64,000 nt of DNA from Streptomyces sennicomposti (GCF_019890635.1 NZ_JAIOAB010000035.1:1-64000); one strand, 5' to 3'. Positions 1-9,240 are shown, numbered from the stretch's first letter. The notes: generated by a model from the sequence alone, not told the origin. A program made the numbers and translations.

Positions 1-301
1 GGGGCCCCTTTGGGGGGGGCGGGGGGGGGGGGGGGGGGGGGGCAGGGGGGGGGGGGGCGGGGGGGGGGCCCCGGGGGGGGGCCCCTTTCCGTGGCCGGGG
101 GGGGGGGGGGGGGGGGCCAAAGCCCGCGCCGCGACCCCCCACCCGCACACCGAACTCACGACACGCAACGAATCGCCGTACACCCCCCACCCCACGCAAC
201 AAACCCCCCACTCCCACGCAACGCCGACCGCTTGTACCCCCCATCCACCCACCCGTACCGTCTAACCGCCCCCCGAGAAGACCCCTCACCGTGAGGAACC
301 C
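1..301. other. Contig-edge poly-G tract and leader of davA
   Basis: Bases 1-115 are almost only G with a few C, A or T. This is unlike normal Streptomyces intergenic DNA and more like low-quality sequence at a contig end. Bases 120-290 are C-rich with several near-repeats of a CACCCCCCAC type. No ORF here has credible codon use. The last bases before 302 hold a GAGGAA ribosome binding site for the next gene. Confidence 0.6.
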
Positions 302-1090
302 ATGCGCACCGCCCTGCTCCAGAGCTCCGGCCGCCCCGGCTCCGTCGCCGAGAACCTCAAGGTCCTCGACGACGCCGCCGCCCGCGCCGCCGCCGCGGGC
401 GCAGCCCTCCTCCTCGCCCCCGAGATGTTCCTCACCGGCTACGCCATCGGCGACGACATCGCCCGCCTCGCCGAACCCGCCGACGGCGAGGCCGCCGACG
501 CGATCGCCGAGCTGGCGATGCGGCACGGCCTCGCGGTCGCCTACGGCTACCCGGAGCGCGCCGGCGAGGCCGTCTTCAACTCCGCCCAGCTGATCTCCGC
601 CGACGGCGCCCGCCTCGCCAACCACCGCAAGACCCACCTCTTCGGCGGCTTCGAGCAGCGCCACTTCACCCCGGGCGGGCAGCCGGTCGTCCAGGCCGAG
701 CTGAACGGCCTGACCGTCGGCCTGCTGATCTGCTACGACGTGGAGTTCCCGGAGAACGTGCGCGGCCACGCCCTGGCCGGCACCGACCTCCTCCTCGTCC
801 CGACGGCGCTGATGCACCCGTACCAGTTCGTCGCCGAATCCGTCGTACCGGTGCGCGCCTTCGAGAACCAGATGTACGTCGCGTACGCCAACCGCACCGG
901 CCGCGAGGGCGAGTTCGAGTTCACCGGGCTGTCCGCGCTGGCCGGCCCCGACGGCGTCGCCCGCGCCCGCGCCGGCCGCGACGAGGAGCTGATCCTCGCC
1001 GACGTGGACCCGGCCTTCCTGGCCGCCTCCCGCGAGGCCAACCCGTACCTCACCGACCGCCGCCCCGGCCTGTACGGGTCCCTCGTCTGA
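302..1090 (+). CDS. davA: 5-aminopentanamidase-like carbon-nitrogen hydrolase (DavA)
   Basis: A nitrilase-superfamily amidase of 262 aa, the family length. The catalytic triad is visible: Glu41 (in LLAPEMFLTGY), Lys110 (in HRKTHLFG) and Cys144 (in LLICYDVEFPEN). These blocks closely resemble Pseudomonas DavA, which hydrolyses 5-aminovaleramide to 5-aminovalerate and ammonia. The next gene, 50 bp downstream on the same strand, is a flavin amine oxidase of DavB size. The pair therefore points to the lysine 2-monooxygenase route of lysine breakdown. The ATG at 302 has a GAGGAA box just upstream. It is probably cytoplasmic, with no signal peptide. The alternative is a general aliphatic amidase; substrate assignment rests on family resemblance and context. 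Confidence 0.75.
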   Translation: MRTALLQSSGRPGSVAENLKVLDDAAARAAAAGAALLLAPEMFLTGYAIGDDIARLAEPADGEAADAIAELAMRHGLAVAYGYPERAGEAVFNSAQLISADGARLANHRKTHLFGGFEQRHFTPGGQPVVQAELNGLTVGLLICYDVEFPENVRGHALAGTDLLLVPTALMHPYQFVAESVVPVRAFENQMYVAYANRTGREGEFEFTGLSALAGPDGVARARAGRDEELILADVDPAFLAASREANPYLTDRRPGLYGSLV

Positions 1091-1140
1091 ACCTCCCCCA
1101 GCCCGCACCCCGTTCTTCCCGCGCAAGGAGTCCGCACCCC

Positions 1141-2838
1141 ATGACGTCCACGGTGCCCAACGCCGTCGAGCACGCCGACGAGCAGCAGCCGCCGATCACC
1201 ATGTTCGGCCCGGACTTCCCCTACGCCTACGACGACTTCCTCGCCCACCCGGCCGGCCTCGGCCAGATACCCGCGACCGAGTTCGGCGCCGAGGTGGCGG
1301 TCATCGGCGGCGGCCTGTCCGGCATCGTCGCCGCCTACGAGCTGATGAAGATGGGCCTGAAGCCCGTCGTCTACGAGGCCGACCGCATCGGCGGCCGGCT
1401 GCGCACCGTCGGTTTCGAGGGCTGCGACGAGTCGCTGACCGCCGAGATGGGCGCGATGCGCTTCCCGCCGTCCTCCACCGCCCTCCAGCACTACATCGAC
1501 CTGGTCGGCCTCACCACCCGCCCCTTCCCCAACCCGCTGGCCGAGACCACCCCCTCGACCGTCGTGGACCTCAAGGGCGAGTCGCACTACGCCGAGACGA
1601 TCGACGACCTGCCGCAGGTCTACCGGGACGTCGCCGACGCCTGGAACCGCTGCCTGGAGGAGGGCGCCGACTTCTCCGACATGAACCGCGCCATGCGCGA
1701 GCGGGACGTCCCGCGCATCCGCGAGATCTGGGCGAAGCTGGTCGAGAAGCTCGACAACCAGACCTTCTACGGCTTCCTCTGCGACTCCGAGGCGTTCAAG
1801 TCCTTCCGGCACCGCGAGATCTTCGGCCAGGTCGGCTTCGGCACCGGCGGCTGGGACACCGACTTCCCGAACTCCATCCTGGAGATCCTGCGCGTCGTCT
1901 ACACCGAGGCCGACGACCACCACCGCGGCATCGTCGGCGGCTCCCAGCAACTGCCGCTGCGCCTGTGGGAGCGCGAGCCGGAGAAGATCGTCCACTGGCC
2001 CTACGGCACCTCGCTGAAGTCGCTGCACGTGGACGGCGAGCCGCGCCCGGCCGTGACCCGGCTGCACCGCACCGCGGGCAACCGGATCACCGTGACGGAC
2101 GCGAGCGGCGACATCCGCACCTACCGGGCGGCGATCTTCACCGCGCAGTCCTGGATGCTGCTGTCCAAGATCCAGTGCGACGACGAGCTGTTCCCGATCG
2201 ACCACTGGACGGCGATCGAGCGCACCCACTACATGGAGTCCAGCAAGCTGTTCGTGCCGGTGGACCGGCCGTTCTGGCTGGACAAGGACGAGGAGACCGG
2301 CCGGGACGTCATGTCGATGACGCTGACCGACCGGATGACCCGCGGCACGTACCTGCTGGACGACGGGCCGGACAAGCCCGCCGTCATCTGCCTCTCCTAC
2401 ACCTGGTGCGACGACAGCCTGAAGTGGCTGCCGCTGTCCGCGAACGAGCGGATGGAGGTCATGCTGAAGTCGCTCGGCGAGATCTATCCGAAGGTCGACA
2501 TCAGGAAGCACATCATCGGCAACCCGGTGACGGTGTCCTGGGAGAACGAGCCCTACTTCATGGGCGCGTTCAAGGCCAACCTGCCCGGCCACTACCGCTA
2601 CCAGCGGCGCCTGTTCACGCACTTCATGCAGGACCGGCTGCCCGAGGACAAGCGGGGCATCTTCCTGGCCGGCGACGACATCTCCTGGACTGCGGGCTGG
2701 GCCGAGGGCGCCGTGCAGACCGCGCTGAACGCGGTGTGGGGCGTGATGCACCACTTCGGCGGGAGCACCGACGCCACCAACCCCGGCCCGGGCGACGTCT
2801 ACGACGAGATCGCCCCCGTCGAACTCCCCGAGGACTGA
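1141..2838 (+). CDS. davB: Flavin monoamine oxidase family protein, probable L-lysine 2-monooxygenase (DavB)
   Basis: 565 aa, matching the ~560 aa of Pseudomonas DavB. An FAD-binding Rossmann fold lies near residues 52-82 (VIGGGLSGIVAAYEL, then an acidic residue and IGGRL). The C-terminal flavin motif is near residues 510-535 (FLAGDDISWTAGWAEGA). DavB oxidatively decarboxylates L-lysine to 5-aminovaleramide, the substrate of DavA encoded just upstream. An AAGGAG sequence precedes the ATG at 1141. The same family includes tryptophan 2-monooxygenase and L-amino-acid oxidases, so the substrate is not proven. The neighbouring nitrilase-type amidase, rather than an amidase-signature IaaH, favours lysine over tryptophan. 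Confidence 0.7.
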   Translation: MTSTVPNAVEHADEQQPPITMFGPDFPYAYDDFLAHPAGLGQIPATEFGAEVAVIGGGLSGIVAAYELMKMGLKPVVYEADRIGGRLRTVGFEGCDESLTAEMGAMRFPPSSTALQHYIDLVGLTTRPFPNPLAETTPSTVVDLKGESHYAETIDDLPQVYRDVADAWNRCLEEGADFSDMNRAMRERDVPRIREIWAKLVEKLDNQTFYGFLCDSEAFKSFRHREIFGQVGFGTGGWDTDFPNSILEILRVVYTEADDHHRGIVGGSQQLPLRLWEREPEKIVHWPYGTSLKSLHVDGEPRPAVTRLHRTAGNRITVTDASGDIRTYRAAIFTAQSWMLLSKIQCDDELFPIDHWTAIERTHYMESSKLFVPVDRPFWLDKDEETGRDVMSMTLTDRMTRGTYLLDDGPDKPAVICLSYTWCDDSLKWLPLSANERMEVMLKSLGEIYPKVDIRKHIIGNPVTVSWENEPYFMGAFKANLPGHYRYQRRLFTHFMQDRLPEDKRGIFLAGDDISWTAGWAEGAVQTALNAVWGVMHHFGGSTDATNPGPGDVYDEIAPVELPED

Positions 2839-2854
2839 CGCCGGCCGCGGGCGG

Positions 2855-3784
2855 TCACAGTCCGGCCGCCCGCGCCGTCGCGTACACCTCGGCGGCGACG
2901 TCCGTCAGTTCCCCGGCGTCGCGCGTCGTGCTCTGCAGATCGATCAGGACCTCCTCCAGGCCGAGTTCCGCGTAGGGCAGGACGTCCGCCACGATCTGCT
3001 CGGCGTCCCCGTGGAAGGGCCGCCGGCCGTCGCCCTCGTGGGCCTTGGCCGAGTAGCGGGCGTTGACCCGGAGCACGGTGCGGATCGGCTGCTGCCGGCC
3101 GCGCTCGGCGGCCAGGTCCTGGAGCGCGTGCCACTGGTCGGCGACCTGCTCCACACCGGAGGCGGTCGGCAGCCAGCCGTCGGCGTGCTCGACCAGCCGC
3201 TCGCGCGCCTTCCCGGTGCCGGCGGCCAGCAGGATCGGGATGGGCCGGGCGGGCTTGGGGCCGACCGCGGCCGAGTCGATCGTGGTGATCTCGCCCCTGT
3301 AGCGCACCGGGTCCGGGCCCCACACCGCGCGGCAGACGTCGATCACCTCGTCCAGCACCCGGCCGCGCTCCTTGATCGGCCGGATGCCCGAGGCCGCGTA
3401 CTCGTCCAGGGACCAGCCGGTGCCGAAGCCGGCCAGCACCCGGCCGCCGCTGGCCGCGTCCAGCGAGGCGAGGGACTTGGCGAGCTGGAAGGGCTGGTGC
3501 AGCGGCGCGACGAGCACGCTGCTGCCGAGGCTCACCCGCTCGGTGGCCGCGGCGGCCAGGGTGAGCGTGACGAGCGGGTCGGCGACATGCCGGTACGCGT
3601 CGGGCCAGGGCAGGCCCTCGATGCCGTACAGGCCCTGGGTGGCGGGCTCCGGGAACAGGGCGCGCTCGTACACCCAGAGGCTGTCGTAGCCGATGCGCTC
3701 GGCGGCGCGGGCCACCTCGGGCACGTCCTTGCCGAGGTCGTACTGACGGTTCTGCGGGAGACCCAGTCCCAGCCGTGTCGCCAT
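2855..3784 (-). CDS. LLM class flavin/F420-dependent oxidoreductase
   Basis: 309 aa with the luciferase-like monooxygenase TIM-barrel pattern. It starts MATRLGLGLPQN, then has ARAAERIGYDSLWVYE, a VSLGSSVLVAPLH strand and a GRVLAGFGTGW block typical of the TIGR03620-like F420-dependent subfamily. Such enzymes bind FMN or coenzyme F420; actinobacteria make F420. It is convergent with davB, with only 16 bp between the stops. No partner gene suggests the substrate. A 7-bp inverted repeat (3800-3806 and 3834-3840) lies just upstream of the start and could be regulatory. Confidence 0.8.
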   Translation of the reverse strand: MATRLGLGLPQNRQYDLGKDVPEVARAAERIGYDSLWVYERALFPEPATQGLYGIEGLPWPDAYRHVADPLVTLTLAAAATERVSLGSSVLVAPLHQPFQLAKSLASLDAASGGRVLAGFGTGWSLDEYAASGIRPIKERGRVLDEVIDVCRAVWGPDPVRYRGEITTIDSAAVGPKPARPIPILLAAGTGKARERLVEHADGWLPTASGVEQVADQWHALQDLAAERGRQQPIRTVLRVNARYSAKAHEGDGRRPFHGDAEQIVADVLPYAELGLEEVLIDLQSTTRDAGELTDVAAEVYATARAAGL

Positions 3785-3895
3785 GCCGGTGTGCTCCTTC
3801 GTGATCGTCGGTGTCCACCGGACAACGTACAGTGATCACGCGGAGTTCCGAGGTGCCCGGCCGGATTTCCCGGCGGGTGCGCGAGGTCGGTGAAG

Positions 3896-4591
3896 TCAGT
3901 GCGGCAGCGGGGTGAGCATCATGCGCCCGGCGAAGCCGACCGCCGCGTCCAGCCGCTCGGTGAACTCCTCGGCCACGTCCGGCAGCCGGCGCAGCGCCCA
4001 CAGCGCCCGCGCGGTCGACCAGGCGGCCTCCCGGGCCCGCTCCAGGCTCCAGGCGCCCAGCAGATGGGTCAGCGGATCGGCGAGCTGGAGCAGGTCGGGA
4101 CCCGGCATCAGCTCCTCGCGGACCCGCTCCTCCAGCGCGGCCAGGAGATCGCCGACGCGGTCGAAGTCGCTCTCCAGGTCCGCCGGTTCGCACTCCAGGG
4201 CGTCGCAGGCGTCCACGACGGCGAGGGCCAGGTCGTGGCCGATGTGCGCGTTGACGCCGGCCAGCGCGAACTGCAGCGGGCGGACGCCGGGATGGCGGCG
4301 GAACTGGAACAACGGCCGCCAGCAGGCGGGCGGGCGGCGGCCGTCGGCCGCCGCGTCCACGGCGGCGAGGTACCGCTCGGCGAACCGCACGTCCAGCGTC
4401 GCGGCGGCGCGCGGATCGGCGAACCGCCCCGCGGCCAGACGGTGGTCGACGGCCTCGGTGACGGCGAGGTAGACGCGGTTGAAGACCGCGATCCCGTCCC
4501 GCTCCGGCAGCGCGCCGGCCAGCGCGCGCATCCGCGCGAGGGCCGCGTCCACGGTGTCCGGGCGGCGGGTGAGTCGTGCCGATTGCCCCAT
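3896..4591 (-). CDS. DUF5995 family protein
   Basis: 231 aa starting MGQSARL. The reading frame stays open far upstream, but codon sense and the neighbouring permease gene fix the start at 4591. The middle carries the FQFRRHP and LAGVNAHIGHDLALAVVD blocks with two histidines that mark the DUF5995 family of actinobacteria. It is mostly helical, with no signal peptide or membrane segment. The function is unknown. The upstream permease gene on the same strand ends 149 bp away, so co-transcription is possible but not shown. Confidence 0.7.
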   Translation of the reverse strand: MGQSARLTRRPDTVDAALARMRALAGALPERDGIAVFNRVYLAVTEAVDHRLAAGRFADPRAAATLDVRFAERYLAAVDAAADGRRPPACWRPLFQFRRHPGVRPLQFALAGVNAHIGHDLALAVVDACDALECEPADLESDFDRVGDLLAALEERVREELMPGPDLLQLADPLTHLLGAWSLERAREAAWSTARALWALRRLPDVAEEFTERLDAAVGFAGRMMLTPLPH

Positions 4592-4740
4592 GGGGGCAGC
4601 GTCCCAGCCCCGCCCCGCCCGGACGCCCAACGGCCCCGCCGCTTCCCCAGAACGGGCGAATCCCCGCCCGTCCGGACACCGCCCGGCCGACCGGCCCTTC
4701 ACGCGACCGGATCGGGCGGGCGGGGGGACGGAGCGGACCG

Positions 4741-6123
4741 CTAGGCCCGTTCCTCCGCGTCGTACGACGACGTGCCCTCGTCCAGCAGCGGCTCCTGCTT
4801 CTTCAGGTGCGCGGGCGCGAAGGCGCGCAGCGCGTGGTAGCCGGTGATGACGACGATCGTGCCGAGGGCGATACCGCTCAGCGAGAACGTGTCGGTGAAC
4901 TTCATGCTGACGTTGCCGACGCCGATGATGATGCCCGCGGCGGCCGGCACCAGGTTCAGCGGATTGCGCAGGTCCACCTTGGCGTTGAGCCAGATCTGCG
5001 CGCCGAGCAGGCCGATCATGCCGTACAGGATGACGGTGATGCCGCCGAGGACGCCGCCGGGGATCGCGGCGACGACCGCGCCGAACTTCGGGCACAGCCC
5101 GAACAAGAGCGCGAAGCCGGCGGCGGCCCAGTACGCGGCGGTGGAGTACACGCGCGTGGCGGCCATCACGCCGATGTTCTCGGAGTACGTGGTGTTGGGC
5201 GGCCCGCCCACCGCCGTGGACAGCATCGAGGCGACGCCGTCCGCCGAGATGGCGGTGCCGAGCTTGTCGTCCAGCGGGTCGCCGGTCATCTCGCCGACCG
5301 CCTTCACATGCCCGGCGTTCTCCGCGACCAGCGCGATCACCACGGGCAGCGCCACCAGGATCGCCGACCAGTGGAAGGCCGGCCCGTGGAAGGTCGGCAG
5401 CCCGATCCAGTCGGCCTTGCCGACCCCGGACAGGTCCAGGCGCCAGTGGTCGGTGAGCTTGCCGGACCCGTCCACGGAGTGGATCTGGCCGAAGACCCGG
5501 TCGAGGGCCCAGGACAGGGCGTACCCGAAGACCAGGCCGAGGAAGATCGCGATGCGCGACCAGAAGCCGCGCAGGCAGACGACGGCCAGCCCGGTGAACA
5601 GCATCACCAGCAGCGCCGTCCACTGGTCCTGCGGCCAGTAGGTGGAGGCGGTCACCGGGGCGAGGTTGAAGCCGATCAGCATCACCACCGCGCCGGTGAC
5701 GACCGGCGGCATCGCGGCGTGGATGATCCGCGCCCCGAACCGCTGGACGGCGAGCCCGATCAGGAACAGCACCGCGCCGACGACGAACACCGCACCGGTC
5801 ACGGTCGCGCTGGTGCCGCCCTGCGCCCGGATCACCGCGGCGACGCCCACGAACGACAGCGAGCAACCCAGGTAGCTGGGGACCCGGCCGCGGGTGGCGA
5901 GCAGGAAGATCACCGTCGCGACGCCGGACATCATGATCGCGAGGTTGGGGTCGAGGCCCATGAGCACGGGGGCCACGAAGGAGGCGCCGAACATGGCCAC
6001 GACGTGCTGGGCGCCGAGCCCGACCGTGCGGGGCCAGGAGAGCCGTTCGTCGGGCCGGACCACCGCTCCGGGTGCGGGCGTGCGCCCGTCACCGTGCAGT
6101 TTCCAGCGCACGCCGAGGTCCAT
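4741..6123 (-). CDS. Uracil/xanthine permease (NCS2 nucleobase:cation symporter)
   Basis: 460 aa from the ATG at 6123 (MDLGVRWKLHGDG). The frame is open upstream, but those codons antisense the thioesterase promoter. It has many hydrophobic segments consistent with the 14-helix NCS2/UraA fold. Family landmarks include QHVVAMFGASFVAP at the first helix and VALVAENAGHVKAVGEMTG with the conserved Glu-Asn, followed by the GGPPNTTYSENIGVMAATRVYS loop motif that contributes the nucleobase site. It should import uracil or xanthine with protons across the cell membrane. No pyrimidine genes are adjacent, so the exact base is not settled. Confidence 0.88.
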   Translation of the reverse strand: MDLGVRWKLHGDGRTPAPGAVVRPDERLSWPRTVGLGAQHVVAMFGASFVAPVLMGLDPNLAIMMSGVATVIFLLATRGRVPSYLGCSLSFVGVAAVIRAQGGTSATVTGAVFVVGAVLFLIGLAVQRFGARIIHAAMPPVVTGAVVMLIGFNLAPVTASTYWPQDQWTALLVMLFTGLAVVCLRGFWSRIAIFLGLVFGYALSWALDRVFGQIHSVDGSGKLTDHWRLDLSGVGKADWIGLPTFHGPAFHWSAILVALPVVIALVAENAGHVKAVGEMTGDPLDDKLGTAISADGVASMLSTAVGGPPNTTYSENIGVMAATRVYSTAAYWAAAGFALLFGLCPKFGAVVAAIPGGVLGGITVILYGMIGLLGAQIWLNAKVDLRNPLNLVPAAAGIIIGVGNVSMKFTDTFSLSGIALGTIVVITGYHALRAFAPAHLKKQEPLLDEGTSSYDAEERA

Positions 6124-6267
6124 GGTGGGGTTTCGCTTTCTCTGTACGTGAGGTGTCCGAAAACCATTGTCGGGGGTGCCGGGCGATGCTCCGTTCGAAA
6201 GCCCCTCTGAGCGACCGCTTAGGATGGGTGGCGTACCACCGCCCCACCGCACCCCAGGAGCACCGCC

Positions 6268-6726
6268 GTGACCGTCGAAGCCCCCGCCGTCCCCGCCCTG
6301 ACGTACGGCCGGCTGATCCCCGTCGACGTGCACTTCGACGACCTGGACGCGCTCGGCCTGCTGCACAACGCGCGCTATCCGCTGCTGGTGGAACGCGCCT
6401 GGTCCGAGCTGTGGAGCGGGCACGGCTTCCGCTTCGAGGGCGACTGGGCCGCCGCCGGGGACGCCTGCAACGCGGTCAAGGAACTGCGCATCACCTACGA
6501 CGCCCCGGTGACCCGGCCGGGTGAGTACGCCGTCCACCTGTGGCTGGAACGGCTCGGCACCACGGGGCTGACGTACGGCTTCCGGTTCTGCTCGGCCGAC
6601 GGCGCGGTGACGTACGCGCACGGCACACGCGTGCTGGTCCGGCTGGACTCCGCGACGCTGCGGCCCGCCCCGTGGAGCGAGCGGTTCAGGACCGCGGGCC
6701 GGGAACTGCTGCGGCCGGCGGAGTGA
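6268..6726 (+). CDS. Acyl-CoA thioesterase (4HBT hotdog fold)
   Basis: 152 aa starting at GTG 6268. The N-terminal VDVHFDDLDALGLLHNARYPLLVERA block is the 4-hydroxybenzoyl-CoA thioesterase signature, with the catalytic Asp in place and HNARY following. Members of this family hydrolyse small or medium acyl-CoA thioesters. The gene is divergent from the permease gene across a ~144-bp promoter region. Its 3' end overlaps the 3' end of the convergent MFS gene by 41 bp. The substrate is unknown. Confidence 0.8.
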   Translation: MTVEAPAVPALTYGRLIPVDVHFDDLDALGLLHNARYPLLVERAWSELWSGHGFRFEGDWAAAGDACNAVKELRITYDAPVTRPGEYAVHLWLERLGTTGLTYGFRFCSADGAVTYAHGTRVLVRLDSATLRPAPWSERFRTAGRELLRPAE

Positions 6727-7897
6727 CCTTCGGGCGGTCCCGGTCGCCCGCCCGCAGCACCCCGGCGAACGCGGCGAGCCCGCACGCCAGCACGGTCACC
6801 AGCCCGAACGACACCACCAGGCTGGTCGCCTCGGCGAGCCCGCCGATCGCGCTCGGCGCGACCAGCCCGGAGGTGTACGTGATGGTCGCGACACCGGCGA
6901 TGGCCTGACTGGGGTTCGGGCCGCTGCGCCCGGCCGCCGCGAAGCACAGCGGTACGACGACCGCGATGCCGAGGCCCATCAGCGCGAACCCGGTCATCGC
7001 CACCGCCGGATGGCCCGCCAGGACGACCAGCAGCCCGCCGAGCACGGCCAGCACGCCGCCGGAGCGCACCGTGCGCACCGACCCGAACCGGTCCACCACC
7101 CGGTCGCCCGCGATCCGGGCGACGGCCATGGTGAGGGTGAAGCCCGTGGTGCAGGCCGCGGCCAGCCCCGCCGAGGTGTCCAGCTGGTGGCGCAGGTACA
7201 CCGCCGACCAGTCCAGGCTCGCGCCCTCCGCGAACACCGCGCAGAACCCGATCGCGCCGATCAGCAGCGCCGACTTCGGCGGCAGCGCGAACCGCGGCGG
7301 CGGCTCCTCGTCCTCGGCCGGCTGGAGGTCCAGGACCCAGGAGCAGGCCACCTGCCCCAGCAGGGTCAGCACCCCGGCCGCCAGGACGTGGTGGAGGCGG
7401 GCGTCCGCGCCCAGGTGCGCGGCCAGCGTGCCGGCCGCCGAGCCGATCAGGGCGCCCGCGCTCCACATGCCGTGCAGCCCGGACATGATCGAGCGGCCGA
7501 GCCGGTTCTCCACCTCCACGCCGAGGGCGTTCATCGCGACGTCCGACATCCCCGCCGAGGCGCCGTAGACGAACAGGGCCAGGCAGAGGATCGGCAGGTT
7601 GGGGGAGAGGGCGGGCAGGACCAGCGACAGCGTCCACAGGGCGAGCAGGCCGCGCAGCGCGGCACGGGCGCCGAAGCGGTGGCTGACCCGGCCCGCCAGC
7701 GGCATCGCGAGGGACGCGCCGAGCGCGGGGAACGCCAGTGCGAGCCCCAGCTGGCCGGCGCTGACCGAGGCGTGGTCCTGGATCCACGGCACCCGGGTCG
7801 CGAACGATCCGGTGACGGCGCCGTGCACGGCGAACACGGCCGCCACGGCGTACCGGGCGCGCCGCACCTCGCGCTGTTCGTAGACCACCGCTGTCAT
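6686..7897 (-). CDS. MFS transporter
   Basis: 403 aa with about 12 hydrophobic segments. Family features include RVPWIQDHASVSAGQLGLALAFPALGA at helix 1-2, the GRVSHRFGARAALRG motif A-like loop between helices 2 and 3, and the domain-break loop with basic residues. It resembles the YbjJ/FucP-like MFS group often controlled by a ROK repressor, and a ROK gene lies divergently 143 bp away. The shared upstream region has an ATCAGG/CCTGAT inverted repeat. Its stop overlaps the convergent thioesterase gene. The solute is unknown; sugar or sugar-derivative transport is an inference from the ROK neighbour. Confidence 0.82.
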   Translation of the reverse strand: MTAVVYEQREVRRARYAVAAVFAVHGAVTGSFATRVPWIQDHASVSAGQLGLALAFPALGASLAMPLAGRVSHRFGARAALRGLLALWTLSLVLPALSPNLPILCLALFVYGASAGMSDVAMNALGVEVENRLGRSIMSGLHGMWSAGALIGSAAGTLAAHLGADARLHHVLAAGVLTLLGQVACSWVLDLQPAEDEEPPPRFALPPKSALLIGAIGFCAVFAEGASLDWSAVYLRHQLDTSAGLAAACTTGFTLTMAVARIAGDRVVDRFGSVRTVRSGGVLAVLGGLLVVLAGHPAVAMTGFALMGLGIAVVVPLCFAAAGRSGPNPSQAIAGVATITYTSGLVAPSAIGGLAEATSLVVSFGLVTVLACGLAAFAGVLRAGDRDRPKVTPPAAAVPGPRS

Positions 7898-7965
7898 TCT
7901 CCGGCCCCTCCTGGACGCTGGGCCGCTCCGGGGAGACGGCCGGCGTGCTGAACGCGACGTAAACT

Positions 7966-7984
7966 ATCAGGGACCCTTCCTGAT
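7966..7984. promoter_or_regulatory. Inverted repeat between MFS and ROK genes, candidate ROK operator
   Basis: ATCAGG (7966-7971) and CCTGAT (7979-7984) form a perfect 6-bp inverted repeat with a 7-bp centre. It sits in a locally A+T-richer stretch between two divergent genes. That position suits an operator for the ROK regulator acting on both promoters. No experiment supports it. Confidence 0.45.
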
Positions 7985-8040
7985 GGATAGGGGAATTGCG
8001 GCCGCCCGGCGCGGCCCGCCGATCTGGGAGGATTCCCGGC

Positions 8041-9240
8041 ATGCCCGCACCCGCATCCCCGAGCACCGCCCGGGCCATCAACGACCGGCTTGCCCTGCGC
8101 CTGCTGCAGCAGGAAGGACCGTTGACGGCAGGGCAGTTGAAGCAGCTCACCGGTCTGTCCCGACCGACCGTCGCCGACCTCGTGGAGCGCCTGACCGTCT
8201 CCGGGCTGATCACCGTGGTGGGGGAGTCCGGCGAGCAGCGGCGCGGCCCGAACGCACGGCTGTACGGCATCGTCGCCGACCGCGCCCACCTGGCCGCCCT
8301 CGACGTGCGCACCGAGAGCGTGACCGTCACCGTCACCGATCTGCTGGGCCGGGAACTGGCCGAGGCCTCCGCGCCCGTCGGCGGCGACACCGGCACCGGA
8401 GTCGCGGTGGAGCAGTCCGTCACCCTGGTGGAGCGGGCGGCCAAGGAGGGTGGGGCGGAGCGGCTGCACACCGTCGCCATCGGCGCGCCCGGCCTGATCG
8501 ACCCGGTCACCGGCGAACTGCGCGACTCCACGGGCCTGCCCGAGTGGCACCGCCGCCTGGTGGCCGCCCTCCAGGAACGCCTGCCGCGCGCGGCCGTCAT
8601 CGTGGAGAACGAGACCAACCTCGCCGCGCTGGCCGAGCAGCGCGACGGCGCCGCCCGGGGGCGCGACACCTTCGTCCTGCTCTGGCTCGGCCACGGCACC
8701 GGCGCGGCCGTCGTCCTGGACGGCGCGCTGCGCCGCGGCGCGTCCGGCGGCACCGGCGAGATCGGCTTCCTGCCCGTCCCGGGCACCGGCGGCCTGCCCT
8801 CGGCCACCGACTGCACGGGCGGCTTCCACTCCCTGGCCGGCGCGGCGGCGGTCACCGAACTCGCCCGCGCGCACGGGCTGACCGGCGCGTCGGCGGCGGA
8901 GCTGGTCCGCCGGGCGGCCGCCGCGGACACCGCCCGGGCCGCGTCCTTCCTGGACGACCTCGCCGACCGCGTCGCCCTCGGCGCCGCCTCCGTCGTCGCC
9001 GTGCTGGACCCCGGGTGCGTGGTCCTCGGCGGCGAGGTCGGCCAGGCCGGCGGCGAGGCGCTCGCCGGGCGGGTCGCCGACCGCGTCCGGCGGATGTCGC
9101 CGCTGCCCCTGGAGGTACGGCCGGGCGCGCTCGGCGGCGGCGCGGTGCTGCGCGGGGCGCTGATCACGGCGCGGGACCGCGCCCAGGACGAACTGTTCGC
9201 CCCGCCGGGCCAGGGCGGCGGGGGCCGCTCGAGCGGGTAG
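8041..9240 (+). CDS. ROK family transcriptional regulator
   Basis: 399 aa. An N-terminal winged helix (about residues 15-60, QLKQLTGLSRPTVADLVERL) is followed by a ROK sugar-kinase-like domain. This has ENETNLAALAEQ, GHGTGAAVVLDGALRRGASGGTGEIGF and a C-terminal VLGGEVGQAGG. ROK repressors bind sugars or sugar phosphates and usually control adjacent transport genes. I chose ATG 8041 because GGGAGGA lies 8 bases upstream; an in-frame start at 7996 is possible but has no such site. The C-rich zinc motif of ROK kinases is absent, as in many regulators. The divergent MFS gene is the likely target. Confidence 0.85.
   Translation: MPAPASPSTARAINDRLALRLLQQEGPLTAGQLKQLTGLSRPTVADLVERLTVSGLITVVGESGEQRRGPNARLYGIVADRAHLAALDVRTESVTVTVTDLLGRELAEASAPVGGDTGTGVAVEQSVTLVERAAKEGGAERLHTVAIGAPGLIDPVTGELRDSTGLPEWHRRLVAALQERLPRAAVIVENETNLAALAEQRDGAARGRDTFVLLWLGHGTGAAVVLDGALRRGASGGTGEIGFLPVPGTGGLPSATDCTGGFHSLAGAAAVTELARAHGLTGASAAELVRRAAAADTARAASFLDDLADRVALGAASVVAVLDPGCVVLGGEVGQAGGEALAGRVADRVRRMSPLPLEVRPGALGGGAVLRGALITARDRAQDELFAPPGQGGGGRSSG

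Noticed and set aside
733..2754. 673-codon antisense ORF over davA and davB
   Set aside because: Shadow of two well-supported sense genes with intact catalytic motifs.
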